DNA from: Novosphingobium guangzhouense
GTDB lineage: Bacteria; Pseudomonadota; Alphaproteobacteria; Sphingomonadales; Sphingomonadaceae
Assembly: GCF_002896965.1 (NCBI RefSeq)
Contig: NZ_LYMM01000025.1
Coordinates: 1-64,000 of the forward strand
Length of the DNA: 64,000 nt
Reading direction: 5' to 3'
Positions within the stretch are counted from its first letter, which is position 1. Each line of letters begins with the position of its first letter. The notes under the pieces were generated by a model that was not told the origin of the DNA, searched no databases, and saw only the letters and a list, made by a program, of their open reading frames with translations. Of the stretch, positions 31,488-41,316 are shown in pieces. The translations under genes and the position numbers were made by a program.

Positions 31488-33074
31488 TTACCCGACGCCG
31501 TTCAGTACGCCGGGCAGGCTTGCGGCGATCCACGGAGACGCCTTTTCGTAGGCATGGCCAACCTGCAGCACCGCAAGGTCAGCATGGCGCTTACCGATGA
31601 TCTGAAGGCCGATGGGCAGCTTGCGCGCGCCGCCGAAGCCCGCGGGCACGGCCAGCGCGGGAAGGCCCGCCATCGTCGCCGGCAGGGTTACTTCCATCCA
31701 GCGGTGATAGCTGTCCATCGCCTTGCCCGCGATCTCGGTCGGCCAGTGTTCGCTCACGTCGAACGGGAAGACCTGTGCGCTCGGCAGGACAAGGAAGTCG
31801 AACTGCTCGAAGGCTGCAGAGAACGCCTTGTAGATCCGGGTGCGACCCTCCGACGCGGCAGCCAGTTGCGGCCCGGTCAGCTTCATGCCGCCTTCGACCT
31901 CCCAGATTGCCTCTGGCTTCATCAGAGCGCGTTTGGCGGGATCGTTGTAGAAGCCCTGAAGATCGGCTCCGACAGACCACTGGCGCAGCGCCACTGCCGT
32001 TCGCCACATCTCCGATGCCGGTTCCGCCAGCGTGGCCTCTGCCACGTGCATTCCGGCTGCCTCGAACGCCTTGAGCGCCTTCGCGCAGGTTTCCATGACG
32101 CCCGGTTCCATCGGCAAGGCGCCGCCCAGATCGCCCAGCCAGCCGATCCGCACGCCTTTCAGATCCTTCTCCAGCGAACCGGCGAACATCGCAGGATCAT
32201 CCCCCAGAGAGAACGGCGAACGCGCGTCCTCTCCCGCCTGCACGGACAGCAGCATCGCCAGATCCGCCACGGTGCGGCCGAGCGGCCCGGATGTGGCGAA
32301 GTTCTGCCAGAACATGTCGGTATTGGGCACCGAAGGCACCCGGCCGAAAGACGGGCGCAGGCCGAACACGTTGTTCCAACCCGGAGGATTGCGAAGCGAG
32401 CCGCCAAAGTCGCTGCCATCCGCCACCGGCACCATGCGCAGCGCCAGCGCCACTGCGCCGCCACCCGTGCTGCCACCTGCGGAACGGCCGTGAGCGTAGG
32501 CATTGTGGGTCGTGCCGAAAACGGGATTGTAGCTGTGCGATCCCAGCGCGAATTCAGGCACGTTGCTCTTGCCGACGAAGATCGCGCCCGCATTGCGCAT
32601 GCGCGACACGACAAGGCTGTCGGCGGTCGGGATATTGTTGCGCAGGATCGGCGATCCTTGCGTGCTGGCGATGCCCTTGACCGGGGCTGTGTCCTTCACT
32701 GCATGAGGGAAACCGTGGAGCGGCCCGTGGAAACGGCCCGCCGCCGCGTCCTCGTCCATAGCGGCGGCCTGGCGGAGCAGCGCATCGCCGTCCACGCGCG
32801 AAACGATGGCATTGAAGCGCGGGTTGAACCGATCGATCTGGGCCAGGTGGGCGGCCATCACTTCACGGCTGGACAAGTCGCGCCGGTGGATCGCGGTCGA
32901 AAGGTCCGTGGCGTTCATCATGACGATGGCGCTCCCCGGCCCGCCGGTCCCCCGCTGAGCGGCAGTCCGCGCCAGAGCCGGCGTGGCGACAGCGCCCAGC
33001 GCGGCGGATGCGGCGGCAAGCACCGTCCTGCGGCTTGTGGTCATGCGGTCAAGGGTGGGGTCGCCCATCGTCAT
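31488..33074 (-). CDS. Tat-exported amidase, amidase-signature family, 528 aa
   Basis: TSRRTVLAAASAALGAVATP is a twin-arginine signal peptide. The amidase-signature triad is visible: Lys in HAVKDTAPVKG (about residue 132), the cis-Ser in GRSAGGSTGGGAVAL (about residue 205) and the nucleophile Ser in DFGGSLRNPPGWNNV (about residue 230). Such enzymes hydrolyse linear amides to acid plus ammonia or amine. GGAG precedes the ATG. It follows the ornithine cyclodeaminase gene, separated by a strong hairpin. An exported amidase could release an amine or amino acid from its substrate. Confidence 0.9.
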   Translation of the reverse strand: MTMGDPTLDRMTTSRRTVLAAASAALGAVATPALARTAAQRGTGGPGSAIVMMNATDLSTAIHRRDLSSREVMAAHLAQIDRFNPRFNAIVSRVDGDALLRQAAAMDEDAAAGRFHGPLHGFPHAVKDTAPVKGIASTQGSPILRNNIPTADSLVVSRMRNAGAIFVGKSNVPEFALGSHSYNPVFGTTHNAYAHGRSAGGSTGGGAVALALRMVPVADGSDFGGSLRNPPGWNNVFGLRPSFGRVPSVPNTDMFWQNFATSGPLGRTVADLAMLLSVQAGEDARSPFSLGDDPAMFAGSLEKDLKGVRIGWLGDLGGALPMEPGVMETCAKALKAFEAAGMHVAEATLAEPASEMWRTAVALRQWSVGADLQGFYNDPAKRALMKPEAIWEVEGGMKLTGPQLAAASEGRTRIYKAFSAAFEQFDFLVLPSAQVFPFDVSEHWPTEIAGKAMDSYHRWMEVTLPATMAGLPALAVPAGFGGARKLPIGLQIIGKRHADLAVLQVGHAYEKASPWIAASLPGVLNGVG

Positions 33075-33144
33075 TGTCTCCAGCTTGGGATGCGGGGGCG
33101 CTTCTTCACTGCGCCCGCACGATGGTAAAGGGCCAATATGACTT

Positions 33145-33170
33145 GCGGCGCGGGACCACTCCCGCGCCGC
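33145..33170 (-). terminator. Strong GC-rich hairpin between ocd and amidase genes
   Basis: GCGGCGCGGGA (33145-33155) pairs perfectly with TCCCGCGCCGC (33160-33170). There is no U-tract, so it may only attenuate read-through from ocd into the amidase gene. Confidence 0.5.
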
Positions 33171-33202
33171 TTCATCTGCCGTCAGGCTGGCGCAAAAACC
33201 GT

Positions 33203-34249
33203 TCAGGCGGCGCGCTGCAGCATGCCGAACAGGTCGCGCGGGTCATCGGGATCGGCGATGATGTCCAGCTGCTGGAAGAATTCGGTGCCTTCCAGCTTGC
33301 CAAGCAGGTAGCGCAAGGCCGAAAAATCCTCGATCGCGAAACCGACGCTATCGAACAGCGTGATCTGGCGCGGATCGGTGCGCCCTTCGACCTCGCCGCT
33401 CAATACCTTCCAGAATTCGGTGACCGGGTACGAGGCGTCCATCTGCTGGATTTCGCCTTCGATACGGGTCTGCGGCTCGAATTCAACGAAGGTCGTCGCC
33501 CGGTCCAGAATGTCGCGGTGCAGTTCAGTCTTGCCCGGACAATCGCCGCCGATCGCATTGATATGGATGCCGGACCCGACCATGTTGTCCGACAGGATCG
33601 TGGCATAGGCCTTGTCCGCGGTGCAGGTGGTGATGATCTGCGCGCCTTCGATCGCGTCCTGCGACGTTTCGCACGCCACTACCTTGATCCCTGAGCCTTC
33701 CAGATTGCGCGCGGCCTTGCGGGTCGCCGCCGGGTCGATATCGTAAAGGCGCACTTCCTCGATGCCGACGATCGCCTTCATCGCGATCGCCTGGAATTCC
33801 GCCTGCGCACCGTTCCCGATCATCGCCATGACCCGCGCATCTGCGGCCGCAAGGCGACGTGCTACCATCGCCGAGGTGGCAGCAGTACGCAGCGCCGTCA
33901 GCAGCGTCATTTCCGTCAGCAGCAGCGGATAGCCGGTGTCCACGCGCGCCAGCAGCCCGAATGCGGCAACGGTCTGCAGCCCCTTGGCGGTGTTGCTGGG
34001 GTGGCCGTTGACGTACTTGAAAGCATAGGCGTCCCCGTCCGAAGTCGGCATCAGTTCGATCACGCCTTCCTGCGAATGCGACGCCAGGCGCGGCGCTTTC
34101 TCGAAGCGGGACCAGCGCAGATAATCCGCCTCGATCGCATCGGTCAGTTCACGCAGCACGGCTTCGATGCCGAAATGATGGACAAGCCGCATCATGTTCT
34201 CGACGCTGACGAAGGGGATGAAGGCAAGCGGTGAAGGCGGCGGCGCCAT
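33203..34249 (-). CDS. ocd: Ornithine cyclodeaminase
   Basis: The 348-aa length and motifs fit true ornithine cyclodeaminases, which turn L-ornithine into L-proline and ammonia with bound NAD. MIGNGAQAEFQAIA (about residue 140) is the NAD-binding turn; INAIGGDCPGKTELHRDILD (about residue 225) carries the catalytic Asp of the family. The fold is shared with mu-crystallin and alanine dehydrogenases, but this motif is specific to OCD. GAGGA lies upstream of the ATG. It is divergent from an Lrp-type regulator gene with a dyad between them. Confidence 0.85.
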   Translation of the reverse strand: MAPPPSPLAFIPFVSVENMMRLVHHFGIEAVLRELTDAIEADYLRWSRFEKAPRLASHSQEGVIELMPTSDGDAYAFKYVNGHPSNTAKGLQTVAAFGLLARVDTGYPLLLTEMTLLTALRTAATSAMVARRLAAADARVMAMIGNGAQAEFQAIAMKAIVGIEEVRLYDIDPAATRKAARNLEGSGIKVVACETSQDAIEGAQIITTCTADKAYATILSDNMVGSGIHINAIGGDCPGKTELHRDILDRATTFVEFEPQTRIEGEIQQMDASYPVTEFWKVLSGEVEGRTDPRQITLFDSVGFAIEDFSALRYLLGKLEGTEFFQQLDIIADPDDPRDLFGMLQRAA

Positions 34250-34310
34250 GATTTTCGTGTCCTCTGATGAATGAGCACCGCGATCCTAGAAGGTCGACCT
34301 GTTGGTGAAA

Positions 34311-34331
34311 ATTGCAAGACCGCCTTGCAAT
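34311..34331. promoter_or_regulatory. Perfect dyad, likely Lrp-type operator
   Basis: ATTGCAAG (34311-34318) and CTTGCAAT (34324-34331) are exact inverted copies 5 bp apart. A wider pair, AAAATTGC and GCAATTTTT, surrounds it. It lies in the 170-bp divergent promoter of ocd and the regulator. Confidence 0.6.
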
Positions 34332-34418
34332 CAGGTCAACATTGAGCAATTTTTACGCCTCCACCATTCAATTTGCACAATCAGGGGCAGCCGATCCGTG
34401 CCATCCGCAGCGAAATTC

Positions 34419-34838
34419 ATGCCCGATGATCTCGACCGCCGGATCATCGGCCACCTTAGGGCAGATGGCCGTGCGTCGCTGTCCAAGCTCGCGGACGCCC
34501 TTGGGGTGGCGCGCGGCACTGTGCAGAGCAGACTGGACCGTCTCATCGATACCGGGACGTTGCTCGGCTTCACTGTCCGCGTCAGGGACGATTACGAAGA
34601 CCTTTCCGTGCGCGCGGTGATGATGATCGAGATCACCGGCAAATCTACCACTCAGGTCATCCAGAAACTTCGCGGCATGGTGGAAATCCAGACCCTTCAC
34701 ACCACCAACGGCAACTGGGATCTGGTGGCGGACATTCGCACCGGCAATCTCTCCGAATTCGACCGCGTGCTACGGCAGGTACGCATGATCGACGGCGTGC
34801 TGAACAGCGAAACCAGCCTGCTGCTGAGCACAGTCTGA
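34419..34838 (+). CDS. Lrp/AsnC-family regulator, 139 aa
   Basis: Residues 1-50 form the Lrp HTH (DDLDRRIIGHLRADGRASLS, KLADALGVARGTVQSRLDRL). Residues 65-139 form the RAM effector domain (VRAVMMIEITGKSTTQVIQK, TTNGNWDLVADIRTGNLSEF). The start MPDDLD at 34419 is preferred because Lrp proteins begin close to the HTH; a GTG at 34302 adds unrelated sequence. It is likely the regulator of ocd, responding to ornithine, arginine or a related amino acid, by family analogy. Confidence 0.85.
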   Translation: MPDDLDRRIIGHLRADGRASLSKLADALGVARGTVQSRLDRLIDTGTLLGFTVRVRDDYEDLSVRAVMMIEITGKSTTQVIQKLRGMVEIQTLHTTNGNWDLVADIRTGNLSEFDRVLRQVRMIDGVLNSETSLLLSTV

Positions 34839-34956
34839 CCGCCCCAGCACGGTCATCCGCGCAGTGGACCCATGCCCCTGCGGAAACTGGATGTTTCGCA
34901 AAGCAGGGCAACCGGCGATGCACTGTCGCCATGAATAATCGCAAAAAGGTGATGCA

Positions 34957-37900
34957 GTGAGCAAATGGCTGGCAGGTTCGGCGGTTCTGGCATGCGCGGC
35001 GATGGCCGTGGCACCTTCGGCATGGGCAGAAACGCTACCCGCACTGTCGGGGCGGGTCATCGAATACGATACGCAGGAAGTCACCTGGCCCGCGCTCGAT
35101 GTCTCACCCGACGGGAAGACGATCCTGTTCGACCTGCTGGGTGATATCTATGCTCTTGCGCCAACAGGCGGCACGGCCCGCCCGGTGATGACCGGCGCCG
35201 CGTTCGACACGCAACCTGTGTTTTCCCCCGATGGCCGCCGCATTGCCTTCGTAAGCGATCGCGACGGCCGCGAGAACCTGTGGATCGCCGATGCGGACGG
35301 CAGCAATGCGCGCCGCGTCTCTCAGGAAGCAAGCGGCGCACCGCACTATGGATCGCCGGCCTGGTCGCCGGATGGCCGCACCCTTTACGTTTCGCGCATG
35401 ATCTGGGGCGTGCTGGCCTTCGAACTGTGGTCTTTCGACGTCGAAAACGGCAAGGCTGACGTGCTGGTAAAGGCCCAGCCGAACGGCGACGATCCGCATC
35501 CGCAGCGCCGCAACGCGATGGGCGTAGTCGCCTCTCCCGACGGCAAGAGCCTGTACTACGCCACCAAGGCGGGGACGACATGGACCAGCGGCGCCCTGCC
35601 CCACTGGACGATCGCGCGCTTCGACCTTGCCACCCGGACGCAGCACTCCGTAATCACCACGCCCGGCGGCGGCATGCGTCCGGTGCTTTCACACGATGGC
35701 CGCCGGTTGGCTTACGTAACGCGCGAGAATGAGCGCACTGTGCTGCGCCTGCACGATCTGGCAGACGGCACCGATCGCCTGCTCCATGCCCCGCTCGATC
35801 CGGATGGGCAGTCGGGCGGATATTACGTCGATCTGATGCCGCGCATGGTATTTTCCGCCGACGACCGCAGCATCTACCTTGGCCTTGGCGGCGGGCTAAA
35901 GCGCATCGCCGTGGCGGACGGCGCGATCACCGACATCCCGTTCGAAGCACATGTGCGCCACGAGATGCCACTGCCGCTGCGCCGCCAGCACCGGGTCGAT
36001 ACCGGCCCGGTTCACGTCCGCGTAATCCAGACCCCGCGCCTGTCACGGGACGGAAAGCAGGTGGTTTTCGGCGCCGTAGGCCGCATCTATGTGGCCGCCA
36101 ACCGCAAAGGCGCCAAGCCCCGCCGCCTGGACGTGCCGGGCGCAGCCTGGCAGCCGAGCTGGTCGGACGACGGGCGCTTCATCACCTATGTCACCTGGAC
36201 GGCGAAGGAAGGCGGCCATGTGTGGGTCGCGGCGGCAGACGGCAAGACCGCGCCGCGCCGGATCACGACGCAGGCAGCATTCTATTCCGAACCGCTGTTC
36301 CTTGGCGGCGGAAAAGACGTGGTGGCCTTCTCCGCCAGTCAGCATGACCGGCTCTATCGTTCGGCAGAGAGCCTTGGGCCGATGCCGTCGACGCTGGTTC
36401 GTGTTCCCGTGGACGGCGGGACGATGCAAAGACTGGGCGATGTCGGCGCGGCGATGGACTTGCGGCGCGATCCTGATCCGGCGCGCGTGCGCTATTACGC
36501 CGATGGCTGGATATCGTCCCATTCAGCCGATGCGGACGAACCGGCGAAGCATCTGGTCAAGCTGATCGCCCGGCCCGACAGCCAGTATTTCGACACTCCC
36601 GCCCCGCTCAAAAACGCGCAGTTGAGCGCCGATGGACGCACCGCGCTGGTCCGGCTTGCCTCGCAGCTTTACCTGGTGCCGGTGCCCGAAGCCAAGGACG
36701 GCGCGGCGCCGACTGTCACCGTTACCGACCCGGCTGCAGGTGCGCAGCGGATCACTGCGATCGGTGCTGATTACATGGACTGGGCGCCTGACATGCGTTC
36801 TCTGCTGTGGTCGGTCGGCGCCACGGTGCGGCAGTTGCCGGTGGCAGCTGCACACGATGGCTCGCCTGCCGCGATAGAGCAGCGGGCGGGCGGAATCGCG
36901 ATGGACGTCGTCCTTCCGCGCGACGTTCCCAAGGGCAGCCTGCTGCTGCGCGGCGGCCGGGTGATCACCATGAAGGGCGATCAGGTCATTGACGATGCGG
37001 ACGTTTTGATCATCGATAATCGCATCGCCGGTGTGGGACCAAGAGGCACCATAAAGGCACCTAACGGCACTCAGGTGCGCGACATGACCGGCAAGTTCAT
37101 CCTGCCCGGCTTCATCGACGCCCACGCCCACTGGTTCGAGACGCGCCGCCGCATCCTTGACATCGGGCACTGGGATTTCTCCGCCAACCTTGCCTACGGA
37201 GTGACCGCCGGGCTGGACGTTCAGACGTTCGACCCGGACGTGTTCGGCTATGCCGACATGATCGATGCCGGGCTGATGGTAGGCGAGCGCGCGTTCTCCA
37301 CCGGCGAGGGAGTGTTCCGCAACAGTCCGATGGGAAGCCGCGAAGAAGCGATCGCCACGCTGCGCCGCTATTCGGATTACTACCGCACCCCCAACATCAA
37401 GGAGTACATGGTCGGCGACCGCGCAGAGCGGCGCTATCTTATCCAGGGCGCGCAGGCGCTGGGCCTGATGCCGACGACCGAAGGCGCCAGCGACTACCGG
37501 CTGGACCTGACCCAGATGCTCGACGGCTATGCCGGGAATGAGCATAGCCTGCCGATCGCGCCGATCCACGATGACCTCAAGCAGATGCTGGTCCGTTCCC
37601 GCATATCGACGGTGCCGACGATGCTGGTGCTCTATGGCGCGCCGGGTCCGCTGGGGGCGATGACGGCGGGCCATCAGGAGGATTTCGACGGTAAGCTGAG
37701 CCGCTTCGTCCCCGAATTCGCCTTTGCTGCCAAGCGCGATTCCGCGCAGTGGAACCGCGCCGACGGGCAAGGCTTCGCGCTGTTCGCCAAGCAGGCGAGC
37801 GACGTTGGCAAGGCCGGTGGCCTGCTGGGCGTGGGCTCGCACAGCGTCGTGCAGGGCCTGTCCTATCACTGGGAACTGGAAGCGATGGCTTCGGGCGGCG

Positions 37901-38238
37901 CCAGTGCCGCACAGATCCTGCAAGCGGCGACGATCGGTTCGGCGCAAGTCATCGGCCGCGCGCTTGACCTCGGTTCGATCGAACCGGGCAAGCTGGCCGA
38001 CCTTCTGGTGATGGACCGTGATCCGCTGGCGGACATCCGCAACACCCGCTCGCTGTCACTGGTGATGCAGAACGGCCGTCTTTACGAAGCCGCCACGCTG
38101 AACGAACAGTGGCCTCGGGTGCAGAAGCGCGATGCCCAGTGGTTCGAAGGCATGTCGAAGCACGAGGTCGCCCGCGCGATCAGCACGGCGGCCGCATTTG
38201 AGGAAAAGCAGGGCGACGCCGCCTCATTCGAATACTGA
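34957..38238 (+). CDS. Secreted TolB-like propeller plus amidohydrolase, 1093 aa
   Basis: The start is GTG with AAGG upstream. A Sec signal peptide (AVLACAAMAVAPSAWA) precedes a PD40/TolB-like beta-propeller with many SPDGKTILF- and SPDGRRIAF-type repeats up to about residue 650. The C-terminal part is a metal-dependent amidohydrolase (FILPGFIDAHAHWFETRRRI, ending with EPGKLADLLVMDRDPLADIR). This fusion type hydrolyses peptide-like or cyclic amide substrates in other bacteria, but the specificity here is unknown. It lies beside TonB receptor and amidase genes. Confidence 0.85.
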   Translation: MSKWLAGSAVLACAAMAVAPSAWAETLPALSGRVIEYDTQEVTWPALDVSPDGKTILFDLLGDIYALAPTGGTARPVMTGAAFDTQPVFSPDGRRIAFVSDRDGRENLWIADADGSNARRVSQEASGAPHYGSPAWSPDGRTLYVSRMIWGVLAFELWSFDVENGKADVLVKAQPNGDDPHPQRRNAMGVVASPDGKSLYYATKAGTTWTSGALPHWTIARFDLATRTQHSVITTPGGGMRPVLSHDGRRLAYVTRENERTVLRLHDLADGTDRLLHAPLDPDGQSGGYYVDLMPRMVFSADDRSIYLGLGGGLKRIAVADGAITDIPFEAHVRHEMPLPLRRQHRVDTGPVHVRVIQTPRLSRDGKQVVFGAVGRIYVAANRKGAKPRRLDVPGAAWQPSWSDDGRFITYVTWTAKEGGHVWVAAADGKTAPRRITTQAAFYSEPLFLGGGKDVVAFSASQHDRLYRSAESLGPMPSTLVRVPVDGGTMQRLGDVGAAMDLRRDPDPARVRYYADGWISSHSADADEPAKHLVKLIARPDSQYFDTPAPLKNAQLSADGRTALVRLASQLYLVPVPEAKDGAAPTVTVTDPAAGAQRITAIGADYMDWAPDMRSLLWSVGATVRQLPVAAAHDGSPAAIEQRAGGIAMDVVLPRDVPKGSLLLRGGRVITMKGDQVIDDADVLIIDNRIAGVGPRGTIKAPNGTQVRDMTGKFILPGFIDAHAHWFETRRRILDIGHWDFSANLAYGVTAGLDVQTFDPDVFGYADMIDAGLMVGERAFSTGEGVFRNSPMGSREEAIATLRRYSDYYRTPNIKEYMVGDRAERRYLIQGAQALGLMPTTEGASDYRLDLTQMLDGYAGNEHSLPIAPIHDDLKQMLVRSRISTVPTMLVLYGAPGPLGAMTAGHQEDFDGKLSRFVPEFAFAAKRDSAQWNRADGQGFALFAKQASDVGKAGGLLGVGSHSVVQGLSYHWELEAMASGGASAAQILQAATIGSAQVIGRALDLGSIEPGKLADLLVMDRDPLADIRNTRSLSLVMQNGRLYEAATLNEQWPRVQKRDAQWFEGMSKHEVARAISTAAAFEEKQGDAASFEY

Positions 38239-38252
38239 CGCGCCTGGTATGG

Positions 38253-38275
38253 AAAATGCCCTGACAGGGCATTTT
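38253..38275 (+). terminator. Terminator of the propeller-amidohydrolase gene
   Basis: AAAATGCCCTG (38253-38263) pairs with CAGGGCATTTT (38265-38275), with a T-rich 3' side. Confidence 0.7.
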
Positions 38276-38310
38276 CTTGACGGCACCGGCCAGACTTACT
38301 CATGAAAAAA

Positions 38311-38333
38311 GCGACGGGTACGAAACCCGCCGC
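38311..38333 (-). terminator. Terminator of the TonB receptor gene at 38363
   Basis: On the minus strand GCGGCGGGT pairs with ACCCGTCGC (complement of 38311-38319) with one mismatch, followed by TTTTTTCATG. Confidence 0.7.
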
Positions 38334-38362
38334 CTTTTCTGTGTGCCCTCCGGGCGCCCGCG

Positions 38363-41053
38363 TCAGAATTCCAGACGCGCACCCACGGTCATATAGCGAC
38401 CAATGACATCGTAGTACGGCGAGAAGTTCGAGTAGAGCGGCGGATTCTTGTCGAACAGGTTCGACACGTTGCCGTAGATCTCGAAGTGCTTTCCGTCACC
38501 GAACGGCACCTTCTGGCTGAGCTGCAGGTCGATATAGGTATAGGCCGGGATGCGGCCATTGGTGATCGTCGGACGCGTGCCGTCCCACAGGCCCGAAGAG
38601 GTGTAGCGCGCGCGCACCAGACCGCTGAAACCGTCGCTGGCATAGCCGACGGAGGCGTTGGCGCGGATGCGCGGCACGCCGTTCACGAAGGCATAGCCTT
38701 GCGACTTCACGTAATCGATCTTGTTTACGCCGTCGTCGGTCGTGAAGCGGTTCACCCAGGTGCCGACAAGGCGGAAGGTGACACGGCCATTGGCGGAATT
38801 GTTGACGGGCATCGTATAGGCCACTTCGGCGTCGATACCGTCCGTCTTGAACTCGGACAGGTTGACCGACGACGATGCCACGCTGACGATTCTGCCGTCG
38901 CTTCCGCGCGAGATATAGTCGCACAGGCTGGCATTACCGCCTTCACAGCGGTCCACCAGAACCTGCGCACCGATGCTGGTGATGACATCCTTGATCGAGA
39001 TGTTGAAGTAATCGATCGAAGCGGTCAGGCCGCGCAGCGGAGCGGCCGTGATACCCGCCGTCCAGGTGTCAGCCTTTTCCGGGCGGAGCGAGGCATTGCC
39101 GCCGCCATAGACCAGCACGCTGCGGCTGCCGTCATCCTCGTACTGCGGATCGATCACGCCCACATAACTGACTGTGCGGTTGGAATAGAGTTCGCTGATG
39201 TTGGCTGCGCGGATATCGCGCGAACGGGTGACGCGGCCGATTACGCCGGGCAGGAACTCGTTCGTGGCGCCCAGCTTCCACGACCAGACGCTGCCGGTCG
39301 TGCTGTAGTCCGACACGCGAACCGCGCCGTTCAGTTCCAGTTTGCGCAGCAGCGGCACATCGCGAACCACCGGCACCACCACTTCGGCGAAGGCTTCCTT
39401 CACGTCATACTTGCCGTTCAGCGACGTGAAGTAGAACGTGGAATAGGCACGGGCAGCGTCCAGTTCGCCGATCGTCGAGCTGGTTTCCAGATTGCGGCCT
39501 TCCGCACCGATCGCGATCGAAACCGGGCCTGCAGGCAGGTCGAACGGCTCGCCGCGCAGCGAGACACCATAAGTGTCGAGCTTGTTCACGCTGTTGGAAC
39601 GCGGGGTGCCGGTGACGTAATCGATCGCTTCCTGCGAAGGCGCGCCTTCACCGAAGAGGTTGAGCGGCACGCAGCCTGCGGCACCCGAACGGCACACCGC
39701 CTCGCCCGTCGCCGGATCGATCACCGCGTCCACCGCATTGGCGAAGTTGCTTGCGATCAGGAAGCCGGGGGTTTCCATCTTGTTGCGATATTCGCCGTGG
39801 CTGTAATAGCCCGTGTAGCGCCAGCGCCCTCCGCCGAAGCTGCCGTCAAGGGCCAGCGTGCCCTGGATACTGCGGCGGTCAAGCTTGATCGAGCTATACG
39901 AAAGGTCCGCATTGTAACGTGCCATCGTGAAGCTCTCGGCGTTGGCACCCGCAAGGATCTGCCGCACATCGTCGCTCAGGAAGGCGTTGTCCGCCTGGAT
40001 CGTCACGCTGCTGGTGTGATCGCCGAACCAGGTGTAATTGTTGTAGTACCGCGAATAGCGCAGGTCTGCGCTCAGCTTGAGCGTGTCGGTCAGTTCGTAG
40101 GACGCCTTGGCCAGCGCGGTATAACGCTGCTGCGGCGTGATCAGCGGGCTGCGATCATCGTCCGAAGTGCTTTCGCCGCCGACCATGTTGTTGCCGGTGA
40201 TCGGCCCCATGTCAGGCGTGCGCAGGCTGCCGTCCGGGTTGAAGCCCATGCCGACAAGCCCCTCCGGCCCCGACGTGACATAGCCGCCCACCAGGCGCGT
40301 GGACGAACCGACATTCGGGGTCAGCGTGTTGGCGATGATCGCGAAGCGGCCGGTGTTCTTGCGGTCGGTCTTGCGGGGGATGCCCTTGTTGTCGAGGTAT
40401 TCGCCGCCGATCACGAAATGCCCGCGACCATCGGCAAAGCTGGTGCCGAACTTGCCCTCGAACTTGACCTGTCCGGCGTCCCCGCGCGACGACAGGCCGC
40501 CTTCCGCGCCAAGGCGCACGCCTTCGTAATTGCTGTCGATGATCATGTTGACCACGCCCGCGACTGCGTCCGAACCCCATGCCGCCGATGCACCGCCGGT
40601 GACGATGTCCACGCTCTTGACCATGATCGAGGGCACAGTGTTGAGATCGTTGTCACTGACCAGTCGGCGCCCGTCGACCAGAACCAGCGAGCGCGTCTCG
40701 CCAAGGCCGCGAATGTTGACCGGGAAGCGCCCCGCCTGCGCGTTGGTGCCCGAGGTCTGCGGCGACTGCGAGGCCTTGAACTGCGGCAGGTCGGCCAGCG
40801 CGGCGCCGATGTTGGTGCGGCTGACGACCTGCAGGTCTTCCTGCGACATGTGAAGCAGCGGCGTGGGCGATTCGTAGCCGGGACGGTCGATGCGCGAACC
40901 GGTTACGACGATGTCGCCCTGTGCGGCAGCAGCGCGGTCTTCGTCAGACTGCGGAGCGGTCTGGGCAAGCGCCGGATTGGCCGAAATGCTCAGTGCAATA
41001 AGCGCAGTGCCTGCCAGGATCGACCGGCGGCGTGCGCGGAGAAGCTGTTCCAT
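38363..41053 (-). CDS. TonB-dependent receptor, 896 aa
   Basis: MEQLLRARRRSILAGTALIA is the chosen start (AGGGAT upstream); the signal peptide ends near NPALAQ. A TonB-box-like GDIVVTGSRIDRPGYESPTP is followed by a plug (QFKASQSPQTSGTNAQAGRF, PVNIRGLGETRSLVLVDGRR) and a long barrel ending in F (GARLEF). The size and plug style fit large receptors for peptides, sugars or other bulky ligands in sphingomonads rather than ferric siderophores. It faces away from the hydrolase genes and probably imports their substrate. Confidence 0.9.
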   Translation of the reverse strand: MEQLLRARRRSILAGTALIALSISANPALAQTAPQSDEDRAAAAQGDIVVTGSRIDRPGYESPTPLLHMSQEDLQVVSRTNIGAALADLPQFKASQSPQTSGTNAQAGRFPVNIRGLGETRSLVLVDGRRLVSDNDLNTVPSIMVKSVDIVTGGASAAWGSDAVAGVVNMIIDSNYEGVRLGAEGGLSSRGDAGQVKFEGKFGTSFADGRGHFVIGGEYLDNKGIPRKTDRKNTGRFAIIANTLTPNVGSSTRLVGGYVTSGPEGLVGMGFNPDGSLRTPDMGPITGNNMVGGESTSDDDRSPLITPQQRYTALAKASYELTDTLKLSADLRYSRYYNNYTWFGDHTSSVTIQADNAFLSDDVRQILAGANAESFTMARYNADLSYSSIKLDRRSIQGTLALDGSFGGGRWRYTGYYSHGEYRNKMETPGFLIASNFANAVDAVIDPATGEAVCRSGAAGCVPLNLFGEGAPSQEAIDYVTGTPRSNSVNKLDTYGVSLRGEPFDLPAGPVSIAIGAEGRNLETSSTIGELDAARAYSTFYFTSLNGKYDVKEAFAEVVVPVVRDVPLLRKLELNGAVRVSDYSTTGSVWSWKLGATNEFLPGVIGRVTRSRDIRAANISELYSNRTVSYVGVIDPQYEDDGSRSVLVYGGGNASLRPEKADTWTAGITAAPLRGLTASIDYFNISIKDVITSIGAQVLVDRCEGGNASLCDYISRGSDGRIVSVASSSVNLSEFKTDGIDAEVAYTMPVNNSANGRVTFRLVGTWVNRFTTDDGVNKIDYVKSQGYAFVNGVPRIRANASVGYASDGFSGLVRARYTSSGLWDGTRPTITNGRIPAYTYIDLQLSQKVPFGDGKHFEIYGNVSNLFDKNPPLYSNFSPYYDVIGRYMTVGARLEF

Positions 41054-41316
41054 CAATGTATCCCTGTTCGCGGTCGCCCTCGGGAGCGATCTGACAATGC
41101 TGCGAGATCGGGCCCCGCGGCTGAAATGCGGTGAAGCGCATGCGCCGGGCCAGCGGAACATCCACTTTCAGGAAGTCGAGGGGACCAATGCATCTATTCG
41201 ATCAAGGGGACCAAGAGGCGCGTTGGTCCCTTGGCCCTGTGTGTTATTGGATGTTGGCGGGGCCGGGCGTGCAGGCGAAGGGGGCATCGTGAACGGCCAG
41301 AGCCAAGGGGAGCGTC

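Noticed and set aside
38486..41134. Plus-strand frame of 882 codons
   Set aside because: Antisense to the TonB receptor gene at 38363-41053, which has all its domains.
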